From assembly GCA_022495005.1 (NCBI GenBank), contig JAGYXB010001802.1, positions 124,001 through 188,000 on the forward strand: a stretch of 64,000 bases of DNA, given 5' to 3'. This DNA is from Rhyacophila brunnea. Its lineage: Eukaryota > Arthropoda > Insecta > Trichoptera > Rhyacophilidae. This document shows, in pieces, positions 36,099-48,514 of this stretch. Below the pieces are notes generated by a model. The model saw only the letters and a program-made list of their open reading frames with translations, was not told the DNA's origin and ran no database searches. Numbering within the stretch: the first letter of the stretch is position 1; each line of letters begins with the position of its first letter. The position numbers and the translations under genes are program-made.

Positions 36099-36457
36099 CT
36101 TTACAAGCTACAAGCCAACGAATTTACAATCTGCTTGTAAACTCGCCCAGTGTCATCATCGAACAAGCTAACAAGCAGATTGTAAACAATCTACCGAGAA
36201 AAGACGAAAGCCGGACTACTTTACACGCTACACGCTGGCGTGTGGACTGATATGCGTCTGCGCAGTAGAGCGATAGTGGCGACCTCTCGGTAAAAAAGCG
36301 AACTACTCAATACGTCCTGTCAAAATAGTACCAAAAATGACGGTTTCAACTCGCTAGCCTGTTGGCTTCTGAGCGAGTGGAAAGTTTTGTGTATCAATAT
36401 CACAATCGCACTAGCTGACTCGCCCGCTTTTAAATTCGCCACAAGCAGCTTGTAAAG
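36099..36457. mobile_element. MITE-like element with TA flanks, unit 4
   Basis: Unit 4 counterpart of the element at 620-978, with both inverted ends intact. Confidence 0.45.
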
Positions 36458-36747
36458 TATCTCAATTTCATCGACGTTTTCCTACTGAGAAGCCCAGAAA
36501 CAAATGGGTTTTTGTTTATTTCTGGGTTACAATAAATTTTGTTATGTTTTATCTCAATTATCATCTCAATTAGAAGACCTCAATAGATAAATTCCGGCAA
36601 CCGCCATCGTCTTATTTGGATGTCAAGGATAGCTTGAGCAAATGTATTATTTTGTATTGCGTAAACTGGTGTGGTATGCGTTCATTGCAATTTCAACGTT
36701 TAAAAATATCAATTACGAGGTTTCTAAATTTGTTTTCAATAACTTAC

Positions 36748-36919
36748 CTCAAACGTAGCTGTGTGAATGCCGTCAACGTTCTCTTGATTTAGGTACGAGT
36801 AAATAAACATGTCCAACGGGAGAGTCCGAACGCTTTATCGGCACATCAAACCAAGTTGGACCAGATCGCTGGACTCCTACAAGACATTCCTCGTCTTTTT
36901 CTTCTTCTTTTATGTCCAT
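36748..36919 (-). CDS. First exon of minus-strand zinc-finger gene C
   Basis: Copy of the 1269-1440 exon in unit 4, start at 36810 and donor after 36748. It pairs with exons at 35210-35058 and 32804-30685. Confidence 0.4.
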
Positions 36920-37716
36920 ATTAACGTTTTATAACGATATATTACTGTTATATTTACTTCATGTCTGCGTAACAGCTGACCAATAGCTGCAAGACAAATA
37001 CGAGGCTCTGCCATTTTCAATCATAGAGCATATAAATAGAACAAGATCATAATATTATTTCATAAACAATAATATTTTATAAATGTATATTTTATTTAAA
37101 TTAGGTATATTCGTATTTATTATATGAAGACGACATGCTTATTAATTATATATTTATGTACAGAATACCCAAAGGACAGTTAAATAATTTTTAATTGATA
37201 TTATTAATTTTTCAATAGTATTAAAACAAAATATTACATACCATAAGGTTGGTAAAAAGCTTTGCCAAAAGCGGTATATGAATACAGATAAAACATACTT
37301 TTGTTAGTGATAAACACCTTATCTGTATATATTTGAATAAATAAGTAAATGAATATAGTTAAATATATAAAATTATATAGATTTTTTAGTACGACAGGCG
37401 TTAAAAACAAGAAAAACATACATTAAAACGGACTGTTTTTATAGCTTTATTAAACTTTTCTATTGTAGATATTTGTTAGCAGAGACAATGTAGTCATGAG
37501 GTAATAATAAAAATATCGATGAATAAAAAAACTCATTAAAACAATTTGATTTTACAAGACGTATATTATTTGAAATTTATTATAAAAACAATACCAAAAT
37601 CAAAATCAACGTTTTTTTAATTAATAAAACTATTGTGTTTGTGGCAATGGCAACTTCCGACCACGGAAAAAATAACAATGTCAAAATGTTCGTAGGCGCT
37701 GAACAACATCAAAATT

Positions 37717-37866
37717 ATCTACATAAAACAGGAACCATTGGACAATTACGATTGCGAGACGAAACAAAATATCCACAATACTTCGGAGTACGACAGAAAT
37801 GTCGAAATTCCCATTCTCAACCGGTATGTGAAGGAAGAAGACGAATATTTCATGCAGCAGTACGAA
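37717..37866 (+). pseudogene. First exon of plus-strand zinc-finger gene, unit 4 (start lost)
   Basis: Same exon as 2238-2387, but the start codon ATG has become ATC ('aattatctacata'), and no upstream in-frame ATG exists before a stop. The next ATG in frame is well downstream. Together with the truncated finger exon at 38998, this copy is dead. Confidence 0.45.
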
Positions 37867-37990
37867 GTAGAGTTTTGTTTTTATTTCACAGTTTTTGCTT
37901 TCCCCCTATATTTTACAATATTAAGCGACCTAGAATAGTTTCAATTTACGCTACAATTAGAAATCAATTTATTCAATTTTAAATATTTCT

Positions 37991-38657
37991 AACTTCAGGT
38001 ATTCTCTCAACATGTCCCGCCCGTCGTAGCCTTTGGGACTTACAGTATCGTATGATTGTTTGCTGTCCAATCAGCTCTTCCAACAACCCATGGTTCATTT
38101 TTATTCTGTAGTTCCCATTTTCTAACGTGGGTCCAAGGATTTTGCGGAGTATTTTGCGCTCGAAGACAGCTAATTTACTTTCCTCGTTTTGAGTTAAGCA
38201 CCAAGTTTCACAGACATACGTGACCACCGTCCTTATAATTGTTTTATATAAAAGAAGTTTACTTCTTCGGCCTAGAATTTTCGACCCCACCAATTGCTTG
38301 CATGGCATGCCAGCATTTATTCCCGGAGATAAGGTGGATTTTTATGACCTCTCCTGTCTTATTTTGGGTGTTTAGGCTGTTTCTATATTCTGCAGCGGTA
38401 CCTGATCGCGTGTGCTGACCATATACTTAGTTTTTGACTGGTTTATTTGCAGCCCGGCGTTTTTTGCTATTATTTTCATGGCGCCACCATAGTCGATCAT
38501 CTTCTGTTTGGATTTGCTTGTAATTACTTTGTCGTCAGCATAAGCGCGTTGTACTATTATCTACCAAACATCTTATGTTGGTTTCACGAGCTATGGATTC
38601 CACCACAAGGTTAAATACCATAGTGGATAGTGCATGCCCTTGTCTCACACCTTAAAA
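37991..38657 (-). pseudogene. Non-LTR reverse-transcriptase fragment, unit 4
   Basis: Same fragment as 2512-3178, sharing the unit 3 substitution (gtttcacgag near 38581). Confidence 0.75.
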
Positions 38658-38997
38658 TCAATAAACAGTAGGTGGAGTGTCAGGTTGTATTCGTTATTTC
38701 GATTTTTACTTCCTATGATAAAATATTTCAAATGTTATGATACATATGAAGATATTGTCATGTGTCTAGACTGAGCATTGGAGATAAAGAAAGGTAATCA
38801 ACGCTATTTTATTTATTTCCCTTGGCACGCTGTGGGTGTGTATACTTACTCGCAACTTTCACCATTTCGCTTTGCTGACATTCCATTGACAAATTTGACT
38901 AGTGCAGGGCTGGCTCTCGAGTCTCCGTTTGGTAATAATTTATAATTAAATAATATGTCATCTCACCAACTGATACTTTCAATATTTTTCTTTTTAG

Positions 38998-39562
38998 TTT
39001 GCCGCTGGAAGCTCAGTAACTGCCGGCATTGCGAGACGCAAATCATTGACGGAGAATACTGATGTACAAGATACTTGGGAGGACATACAGATTGACGAAC
39101 AGGATATTAAGAAAGATGTCCGAGAATACATAGAAAGGTTTAGCGATATAAACGCCTGTCGGCTGCTAATCGTGATATTTCTCAATCGAATGTGGGAAAC
39201 CCTGAACTATTAGAGGCTGTTATGAAATTAGAAAATAAATCGTTTTATAAAAATAATTTTGTGTGTATTATTTGTTTTGATTATTTCGGATCGTTCGACC
39301 TACTGAAGTTTCACAAATTATTACATGGAAATACATCGACGAAAATAAGTCATTCAGGTGAAAAAAAGTTTAAATGCGATGTCTGCAATTACTCATGTGT
39401 ACAGTGGCATGAAGAAACATAAAATAACTCATTCGGGAGACAACCAATTTAAATGTGATGAATGTAATTACTCAACTGCAAGGTCAAGTGACATGAAAGC
39501 ACATAAAATGACTCATTCTGGAGAAAGGCCATTTAAATGCGATGTATGTAATTACTTATGTA
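38998..39562 (+). pseudogene. Plus-strand C2H2 zinc-finger exon, unit 4 (truncated)
   Basis: As 3576-4290 up to the third finger (CDVCNYLCI), where the sequence jumps through about 18 bp of unrelated filler (tttacttccttactttat) into the 3' part of the hAT transposase. The last fingers and most of the hAT element are deleted. Confidence 0.75.
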
Positions 39563-39580
39563 TTTACTTCCTTACTTTAT

Positions 39581-40131
39581 TAAATCCTTAATATCAGAGG
39601 ACTTTTGGAATACAGTGGACAGAGAAAAGTTCCCATTTTTGAAAAAAGCGGCATATAAAATTGAATCATTTTTCGGTTCGACATATTTATGCGAATCATT
39701 GTTTTCAAACATGAAATTATTAAAATCAATATATAGATCTCCACTCACTGATGAGCATCTTTATGATTGTTAGCTAACAGGATTATCGTCATACTCTCCT
39801 AATTATGAGTTACTGGCCAATGATATGCAATGCCAAAGATCACATTGACATATTGATATTCTATTTTTTTATAAAATGTTTTCTTTGTATTTGTGTTTTT
39901 TGTTTACGTTTTGTAAATAAATTTCTCTGTGTGTATGCAATTTGAATAATAGTTTTATTATTTTGAAACATTTTTGTTTATTATTTATTAATAAATTATG
40001 AATATAAGAAAATAAATTATGGGAAAATGAGTAGTTATGGAAGGAGTTTGTCAATTAAAAATAGGTGGTGCCCGCCACCCTACCGATATTTTAGAATGTG
40101 CTCTAGAGTACACAAAGGTTGGGAACCCCTG
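39581..40131 (+). mobile_element. hAT DNA transposon remnant, unit 4
   Basis: Only the last roughly 550 bp remain: the C-terminal hAT dimerisation segment (FWNTVDREKFPFLKKAAYKI, STYLCESLFSNMKLL), then the 3' untranslated region and the right inverted end. The left part was lost together with the neighbouring zinc fingers. Confidence 0.85.
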
Positions 40132-40378
40132 GCGTACACTATTTGAAAAACGCTACTGTAGAGCGTCACACTGCCTTTATCTTTAGCGATAGGTAGGGGG
40201 CACGTCAAAGATCCTAGCCTGGAGGCCCGCTTCAGGATGTGTGGGGCATGCCTACATTAATGCATTTCGTTTTGTCAATATGACTCAAATTATACCTCTT
40301 CAAATTCATATGTTGCGAACATTTGAACTCGAAATGTCCACACTTATAAAGTTTTTAGTTTTTAAATTACAGGCTGTT

Positions 40379-42549
40379 CTACGTAAAAAAAATCACATCA
40401 TCTACATTTAAAGGGTTTTTCACGACTGTCATCTTACGACGAGTCATCCTATGCACTCTTAAACCTGCGGAAGAGGCGCATCAAAAATCACATATGAGAC
40501 ACGTATATGGTTTTTCACCGCTATGAGTCTTTTTCGTGTTTTTAACGAAGGAAAACTATTACACTTGTAACGACAGTCATCACAATTATACGGTTTTCTA
40601 TCTAAGTGCTTCAATTTCTGTTGTTTTAAATCAATTTCTTTAGTAGACATGTAATCAAAATTGTCACATTGAAAGGGCATAATATCTCCTCCATGAATAG
40701 CTAGTGTATCTTCAACACGTTCAATCTTACACAAGTAAATTCGCTTTTTTTACATTTCAAAACTTTTTTCACCGCAATGCGTCGCTTTGTGCTTTATTAG
40801 ATTCGTTCGCTGGAAACACTTACAGCTCAATTCACGGCAATTACATCGTTTTTCAGCAAAGTGAATTAATTTGTGAGCGTTTAAATTGCTAGTAGTACTT
40901 TTTAAATCACGTGCTGGACACTTGTAGGGTTTACTTTTTCATTACCATGCGTCAGTCTGTGTACCTTTAATAATGCATATATGGCACATTTAAAATCGCA
41001 TTCGTTGCATTTATATGGCTTTTGACCCGAATGAGTTATTTTGTGCAGGTTCAACGAATACATGTTTGAACATCTGTAATCACACTGGTCACATTTAAAC
41101 GGTTCTTCGTCATTGTGGGTCAATCTGTGCGACTTGAACTCTGTAGATTTAAAGCATTAAAATTCGCAGTCATCACATTTAAAATGCATCTCTTTTCCGT
41201 GTGAAACCTGATGAACCTCCAGCACACTAGCTTCCCTGCACTTAAAATCACAATACGTACATTTCAACATGAACTGACTGCCGTGCGTCATTTTGTGCCT
41301 TTTCAGACTTGTAGATGTAGTACATTTAAAACTACACAAAGTACACTCATAAGGTTTTTCACCGGTGTGTATCATTATATGAGAATTTAAATTGCTTAAA
41401 CTCTTCGATTTAAAATCGCATAAAACGCACTTATACGGCGGCTTAGATCCGATATGCGTCATTTTGTGCAACTTCAAACTGGCCGGTAATTTGCAAGAAA
41501 ATTGACATTCACTGCAACTATAGGGTTTGTCACTAGTATGCGTAATTTTGTGGAGTTTTAACGCAGCGAAATTCGCACAATTAAAATCACAAGTTTGACA
41601 CCTATAAGATTTTACTTCGACGTGGCTCAACTTGTGGCGTTGAAGATAAAGTGGCTTGCTACACGCATAATCGCATTCATCGCACTGAAGCGCCTTTTCG
41701 CCGGTATGTGACATTTTGTGTTTTTTAAGACTACTATTATTAATACATCTGAAATCACATTCACCACATTTAATAGGTTTTTCACCCGAATGAACCATCA
41801 TGTGTTGGCGTAACGAGGTAATATTCGTCGTTTTAAAATCGCATACGTCGCATTTGAACGGTTTTTTGCCGGAGTGTTTCATAGTGTGTCTGTTATAATT
41901 AGACAGACTTGTTGAAGCGTACTCACACAACGCGCACTTAAACGGCATATCCGAGCCATGGGTCATCTTGTGCTGTTTCAAATTCGTCGCTTTCGTGCAC
42001 CTCTATTCGCACACATCGCATTCGTAAGGTTTCTCCTTTGAATGCGCCAATACGTGCGTTTTCAAGTTAAACGGTTTTCTACATCTATATTCACATAAGT
42101 TACACTTTAGAGGCTTCTCTTCGCTGTGGATTACTTTGTGACTTTTCAAATAAGCCAAATTTTTGCATTTGTAGTCACATGCATCACACTTAAAAGGTTT
42201 TTTAATGTCTTGATGTGTCTCCATCGCGCCCGGCTGTTCTGTACAGTCATTTGTGCCTTTAGTAATAATAATTTCGACTTCAGGCGTTTCTTTTTTAGAT
42301 ATCTTACTATGGGCACTCAACTCATTATCATCAACCGATATTTCTGAGGTTGCAATTTGTTCTTTTGCTTCACTTGCTTTCAGTGGATTTCCACTACAGC
42401 CAGGTACTGCGTATTGACTGTCATTCATATTCAGTTATTTAATTTTTTATCACTTTGTCTTCGAATAAAATCTCATGGTTTGGCAATATTTCTTTTGTTT
42501 CGAGAGCATTCAAAGAAGAACTGCTGACTTCTGTTTTAATAAATGTTCT
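40379..42549 (-). pseudogene. Minus-strand poly-C2H2 zinc-finger exon, gene D (unit 4)
   Basis: Same exon as 6880-9046 with the shared TAG (42003-42005) and TAA (41157-41159). It has the unit-1-type acceptor region without the 4-bp insertion and the unit-1-type 1-bp loss in the penultimate finger, but also the TAA in the acidic region found in units 2 and 3. Confidence 0.8.
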
Positions 42550-43286
42550 CTAAAACAAAAGATACATTTAATTAAACATCATTTGGAATAACTCCACAAA
42601 CACAACTATCATACAAGTTATGAAGTGGAACAAAATCAACTGTTTGTAACACACTTAAGGGGGGCTGAAGAGCTCGACATTTCAATATAATTTAGTATAA
42701 GAAGGACCTCGGTGTCATAAGTACGTTAATTTAAATCGATCTTTTCGCGAAAATCACTAATCATCGGAGATTTTATTTCAAGAAACATTATTATTGTTAT
42801 TGATATTGTGTGCCGCTGAACATTATTATTATTTTATAAACACCTGCAAGATGTACGCCGATCAGAAAACAGGGCTGTCAAAATAATATTATGAATTAAT
42901 ATTTTTTAAATGTTAATTTCATCATAGTTTTTAATCAAACCTGTGCAAGTACCTACTGATAACTTTTGGGTGGATTTTGTAGCAAACATACTATCGATAT
43001 ATATACGGGTAAATTATTATTATAACTCAATTCAAATTGAACATTGGTTGATACTTAAATACTATTATAGTATGTTTATGATTTCGAGAAAATAATACGA
43101 TTTTATAATTAATCCATATCAATTAAGTATTTGAAAACATTACATTCGCACTTTGCAAGATAACATCAAAATGTGTATATACTTATCTAAATGACAAATG
43201 ACATTCATGAGTGCGCACGGCTGAAAGCTTGGAAATGTGTTTTTTTCTATTTCAAAATCTTTTAATTGTGTATTATTTTATTACAG

Positions 43287-43699
43287 ATTCAAGGCCAACT
43301 TCATATAACTAATAAAAAATACTGTTTATTTCTACGAATAAAAAAAGACAGGAAGGAAAATGTGTACAAATCACTGCAATCAGAAAGGCCGGCAAATATG
43401 GCCGACAATGCGTTATACACAAAATTACAAACACATTCGAAGTTTGCCGCACACGTACAAACCACGTGATATTTGTTTACGCAAAATCGTCGCTTTTCAA
43501 AATGGCGAATTTGATTGCCAGATTTTACTGCGATGAATCAAGATGTTCTTTCTTGTCTTTCTTTATTCGTAGGTTTGTTTACACTATGTACACCGAGAAA
43601 TTTATATTTATAAAATCGGAAACGATTTTTACAGAAGAGTTTTGGAATATAATGCAACCAAAACTGGAAAAAATTCTATCATGGGTGTTGCATTACTGA
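43287..43699 (+). pseudogene. YqaJ-like C-terminal exon with MITE, unit 4
   Basis: As 9782-10194, with the MITE at 43332-43572. Shares the unit 1 acceptor and tail variants. Confidence 0.5.
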
Positions 43700-43755
43700 A
43701 TTAGTTAACCCCAGGTCCATGCCACCGCGTGAACCACTGTGGATATTCAGCCATT

Positions 43756-43883
43756 TCCACACTGGCAACTTCATTAAATTTTACGATACTTATCATAATT
43801 GCTTAAGAAATTTTACGATAATCATCATAATTATCGTAAAATCTAACGAGGTTGCCAGCAACTTAACTTGTTGCCAGTGTGGA
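43756..43883. mobile_element. Foldback element, unit 4
   Basis: Copy of 10251-10378 with both inverted arms intact. Confidence 0.65.
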
Positions 43884-44807
43884 CCCGGCATTATATTAAA
43901 AATAAAAATTTAAAATTATAAATATTTATGATTTATGTCTTCGACAGCCCTGATGAAATATGAGTCGGATCGAGTCATAGAGCAAATTTATTGACACAAA
44001 CAACTTTGACACGACCTTTTTATATTAACTAGTAGACCAGATATTATGGACCACATGTTAAAAAATCATATTTTCAATTCTCAAGGCCAATTCTGTAGAA
44101 CGTCCCCTTAAGTATAGTTTAATTACAAAAAAGCATGATCCTATTAACTCAGTCACGAAATGACCCGGGAATCCAAAAGCACGAGCTGTAAGAACATACA
44201 ATAATGTGTGATTTCTTAATCTTAATTTTTCATGGATTACGCAATGTTTATATGAATTTTAAAAACTAACCAACACTATATTCAAATTGTATTATTAGTT
44301 CAATGAAAACAAATACGTATAGCACCTGTACACGTGCATGGTATTACTGTCGGCAATAGTGCTTATTTTAAATTATCGTGACAATAACTGTTTAGTTTAC
44401 ACGTAAAAGTGCTGACTGTCTCTCCAATCTCATTCTTCAAGAGTAAGCGAGACGCGATGTTGTCATTTTATACTACTATTTGACAGGACGTGTTGAAAAT
44501 CGGTTAACGTCAAAATGAGTACTACGTGCCATTATCGTTCTACTGCGCAGACGTAGATCTTACTTGCGCATAAAAAATCAGCATAATTCAGAAGCTTCTA
44601 AACTTGTTTGATTCATGCACGCAATCTTGCCAACTGCACAATAATACATTTTTCCCCATACATTGTCTTACTGTGCAAAGTAAATCCATGCACGTGTAAA
44701 TGGGGTATTATGTCTGAGTAAGTTTAGTGTGCACTATTTATGTCGAATCTTAACAGACTACCTCCACCCTTCACCACTGGTAGGTACCTATAAAATACTT
44801 ATAATAC

Positions 44808-44960
44808 CTGATATGTTAGCATAGGCTTAGATGATGAGTATTCTTCGACGTTATCAAACGATTTTTCATGTTTTATCAGACATGCATCTTTTGTCATTTC
44901 GGCTTTCCAATGTTGCCATTGCAAATCTACAGATTTGATGTTGGGGCCTGCTGTAGTATT
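44808..44960 (-). CDS. Second exon of minus-strand zinc-finger gene D
   Basis: Copy of 11302-11454, open with the same splice sites. Four amino-acid changes from unit 1 (Glu to Ala in HWKEE, Asp to His, Ile to Val, and Asp to Tyr near the donor). I see no synonymous change. Confidence 0.6.
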
Positions 44961-45237
44961 CTAAAAAAATAAACAATGAGTACGAAATAAAAACAAACAG
45001 TATACAACAGAAAAACAGAAGAAATAGGTAGGTAAATAAATTAAAAATAAAACCACATTGTATATATTTATATAAATAATAATGCTGTCCATATTATCAG
45101 ATATTTGATAGGTACGACTTGATACTTAGGAGCCAGGTAACTCAGAAATAAAGGAAATGCCTAAAGTGTGTGGAATTACAAGCAACCCATCTCGAATGTG
45201 GAATAATATGGGATAAACTTAAACACGTGACAAGAAT

Positions 45238-45934
45238 GCGTCATTCTAAGCTGTCCTTCGTTCTGACAACTTTACTGCTATCGTTTTATGCACTGTCACT
45301 TATTCAATATTGGTGTATTTGAAGGTTGAAACACACACTATTGCACAACGCGTGGTTCATTTTCGTAGAAGACTCACAAATTCAAAATCCTACGTAAAAA
45401 TGTAGTGTATTAGGGAGCCTATCAGAATTCTATTTATTAAACTGTTCTGGGTAAGGAGCACTTAACCTCTGTATTCCGGTGGTTTTTATAAATCATTTTG
45501 AATGTTTTATTTAAACATAAATTTGATCTAAATGTTATAAGGCCATCAGTTTCTGTTACAACAGAAAACTGTGTTATACGGAACATACAAATTTCCAAAC
45601 ACAACTAAATTTTTGTATAAATACAGCAGGTACCTACTCCATTTGTCAAAAATAACTTCAAAAACGACCCGTAATTCACACTTTTTAATGTAAAATACTA
45701 TGCAAAACAATTAAAAATCATAATCATACAACGCCTACGATGTTCGAGCGGCTTACGCGTTGACTTAACGTCGTGGGTCCCTATACATATTGTTTTTCAA
45801 TTTGTTTTTGAGTCAGAGTATGAATCTAACAGGTTTAACAAGTGGTTAAGATCCATTTCTCGTAAAAACAAAAATCTGTTAAAAAAAACCTCCACTCTAT
45901 GGAGGCCCATATAATGATCTTCTTAGGATCGGAC
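45238..45934. repeat. Tandem array unit 5, left part (partial)
   Basis: Start of a fifth copy, matching unit 1 bases 1 to about 488 with more substitutions than units 1-4 show among themselves. About 205 extra bases at roughly 45311-45517 have no counterpart in the other units, and I recognise nothing in them. The copy is interrupted by a TIR transposon and resumes at 56743. Confidence 0.9.
45311..45517. other. Private insertion in unit 5
   Basis: About 205 bp present only in unit 5, between 'cattcaata' and 'aaatttgatct'. No terminal inverted repeats or open frame recognised. Confidence 0.6.
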
Positions 45935-45937
45935 ATG

Positions 45938-46346
45938 AGGCGGCCATAGACGGACAGTTTTCGTAGCAGTTTGAACATGGCACAGACAATAACTGTTCAA
46001 TAACTGTACGTTAGTGGACACACCACAGATCAGTTTAACTACCCCATTTAAATCTGTCGAACTGTCAACAGACGTGCCCATATACGTACAGTTATTGTCC
46101 GTGGCAGAGCAAGTGTCAAAAACTATGGAGGTTATGTTCGCGGAGATAATACACAGGGGTATTGTTTAAATTAGTTTTAGGTAGGGTATACTTGAACCAC
46201 GAATAATTTAACTTTGAATTTATTATGGTTATAATTGTTTTTATTAGAAACAAATTGACATAAAATACACACCTATGACGTTGGTAAAATAAATCATGAT
46301 TTCGCTAGTGGATTGTGTATTTTATCGATTCACCGAAACAATATTG
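45938..46346. other. Left arm of the TIR transposon
   Basis: Terminal repeat and AT-rich internal sequence, no gene. Contains short inverted motifs (acagttattg and caataactgt) repeated several times. Confidence 0.5.
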
Positions 46347-46589
46347 AAAGGAGTTTTACCTACCAATAAAACTCTTATTATTCATGTTGACTTTGAAGTC
46401 CTTGAGATAGGGTTTGCTCTTTCTTCTTCGCGTGAGGATATATTCTACTAATTTATTTTACCTTTTCTTGTCGTTGGTCGTTCCTGTTTTTATTTACTGG
46501 TCATACCCGCGCGTAAATTTTTTATGTATGTAATTTGGGATTCTTTTGTCTTCATTGTGATATGACTCAAGGAACCAGGTAGAAGTTAC

Positions 46590-46682
46590 CTGGACTTCAA
46601 AGTCAACATGAATAATAAGAGTTTTATTGGTAGGTAAAACTCCTTTCATTATTCGAATTTGACTTTGAAGTCCTTGAGATAT
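46590..46682. repeat. Internal complementary region of degraded DIRS
   Basis: Contains the complements of both element ends back to back: 'ggacttcaaagtcaacatga...aggtaaaactccttt' and 'cattattcgaatttgacttt...'. This is the DIRS-type template for joining the ends. Confidence 0.75.
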
Positions 46683-46692
46683 CTGTTTGTTA

Positions 46693-47560
46693 TCACCTGG
46701 TGTTGGGTATGCCAAATTCCTGTATGTGACAATGATTCATTGACGAGGTAAAAGACCATCGTGACTTTCCATGTATATGGTTGAATAGAGAAGTTAATGG
46801 GTTCTTTTCCCCTTCTGATGGTGGTGTATCCATCGTTATCTGGTAGTTGTCGTGAAATGTTGACTCACTACGCCAGATACGTCTCTTTAAGATTATCATT
46901 GGGTATATGTACAGTTTAAGGAAGTCACCACTGAGCAGATACTGCCTGGTGGTTGTTGTACCCCTGCTTCCAACAGTAGTACTGACCTTATCCAATTCCC
47001 TATAACTGTCCTGGTGGTCCTATTGAAGATATAAATAATTCCAAAATATCCCTACCTTCCCCTCTCCTAGGGTTTGACATGCAGACGAGTTTCCGTAACC
47101 AGAATAATACTGGGTCGATGTTTTGACACGTGGAAGCGCTTAGCTTCCATTCCGATTGACGATGCTTGGCGGTATTTGTATTTGCGCCAAACATTGGCCA
47201 TACAATTATGTAGTCACGTTTTTCCACCAATCCATTGTCTACTATTACTGAGTAGTGTGAGGCCATGAACCCTTCGTCCCGATGCGAGAAGCAGCCGAGT
47301 AGGTAGCTGTCCTGCGAGAGGTTTCGAATAGGTTGTACTCCACCGGTGTTGTTTTCCTAAGATGATCTACCACTCGTCCTGGATCCCAAACCGGTGGTTT
47401 GACGGGTTTCGTTTTATGTACCGAAATTGCCTGTAACATATTGTGTTGTACTACCACGTTGATGCTGATATCTACAATGATAATCGGTTTGCAAAAAGTG
47501 GTTATGGCTGACTAATGCACCAGGATGGTGTTGTACGACAAACCCTCTTTGTTGTGCATG
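46693..47560 (-). pseudogene. DIRS tyrosine recombinase remnant
   Basis: Read on the minus strand in three broken frames: ARYLGNMHNKEGLSYNTILV, SRRTATYSAASRIGTKG (damaged first Arg box), KHRQSEWKLSASTCQNIDPV, WLRKLVCMSN. The equivalents in the plus-strand DIRS are 55075-55600. The C-terminal part near 46860 is only partly recognisable. Confidence 0.75.
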
Positions 47561-47689
47561 TTGCCTAGGTATCTGGCCAATTCCATTCGTTGAGGGCTAT
47601 TATGATCCATTAGGTTCTTGTTAGTCATGTCATTGTCTTCCATTTGTTCCAAGCTGGTTTGTAAGTTTTTAGAGTCGAAGGCCGCCATC

Positions 47690-48457
47690 TGAAAGTAAGG
47701 AGTGCCCTTTCTTCCACCATTCAATTTGATGTTATTTCCACCCCACCCGAAATTAGCCATAGTTAAAGGAACAGGTCCTGGGTCCTTGGAGGTGGACGGT
47801 TGGTCTCCATACCTACTAGTGTCGTATGTAGGTGCGGCATTGTATAAGGAGGTACTATCGCCCTTTTTCGTAAGTCCACTCCCCAAAAGCATTATTTCCA
47901 GCTCGGTGCCACTAGTAAGTACTTCCCTTTTTCTGAGTTCAGGTGCGCTAGGACTCGTGAAATTAAGTTTGGTGGGGGAAATATCCACGCCAATCTGAAG
48001 TCCTACACTCGGCTGAAGGCGTCGTGAAACAGCGTGCCACTGTCTGTAACGTCTCGTGACACATACCTTGCAATGACATGTGCTGTTTCGCTTGCGAATA
48101 AATCCACCTCGGGAACAGAAACAGGGGGGTGGTTGCGGTGTTGATGAGGTGCCATTCGGTAATGAGTTGTCTACGGGAGAGATGATCTGCCACGCAGTTG
48201 TGTATAATGTAGTAAACATGATGTTGGCTAGACTGGTAAATACTAGTATCTGTCGGCATAGGTTTAGGAGGGTGACAGATTTTGTGCCGCCCTCGTTGTT
48301 GATGTATGGCACCACTGTTTTGTTGTCTGTCTGCAGAAGCAGATCTGATCCTATGATTGATTGTACCTGAGATTGAATTGCAAACATTTCCTTCCTGTTG
48401 GAATGCCATGCCATGGTAACTGGTCTTGTTCCCACGTACCTGATAGGTGGTGTTCAT
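47690..48457 (-). pseudogene. DIRS RNase H and methyltransferase-like remnant
   Basis: Minus-strand LLLQTDNKTVVPYINNEGGT is the RNase H region with its Asp. It continues through frames corresponding to the 'ADHLSR' segment and, out of frame, to the DVDLFAS-type segment of the plus-strand DIRS. Several frameshifts. Confidence 0.7.
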
Positions 48458-48514
48458 TCAGTTGGGCTCCCTAGCCTGTGTCAGCTGCGTCTGTCATCAG
48501 GAAGTGATTGATGT

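Larger units (their letters stand above)
35480..45237. repeat. Tandem array unit 4 (internally deleted)
   Basis: Fourth copy, about 9.76 kb. It is short because the segment from the plus-strand finger exon into the 3' part of the hAT transposase is missing, with the junction near 39562-39581. The right part shares private variants with unit 1, such as the broken 'tttttcgtgtt' finger and the 'attacag' acceptor near 43286. Confidence 0.97.

Noticed and set aside
1..45237. Assembly artefact as the explanation for the tandem units
   Set aside because: Each unit has private indels and substitutions (for example different hAT deletions), and the unit 4 deletion is unique. This argues for real copies, although copy number still needs long reads.
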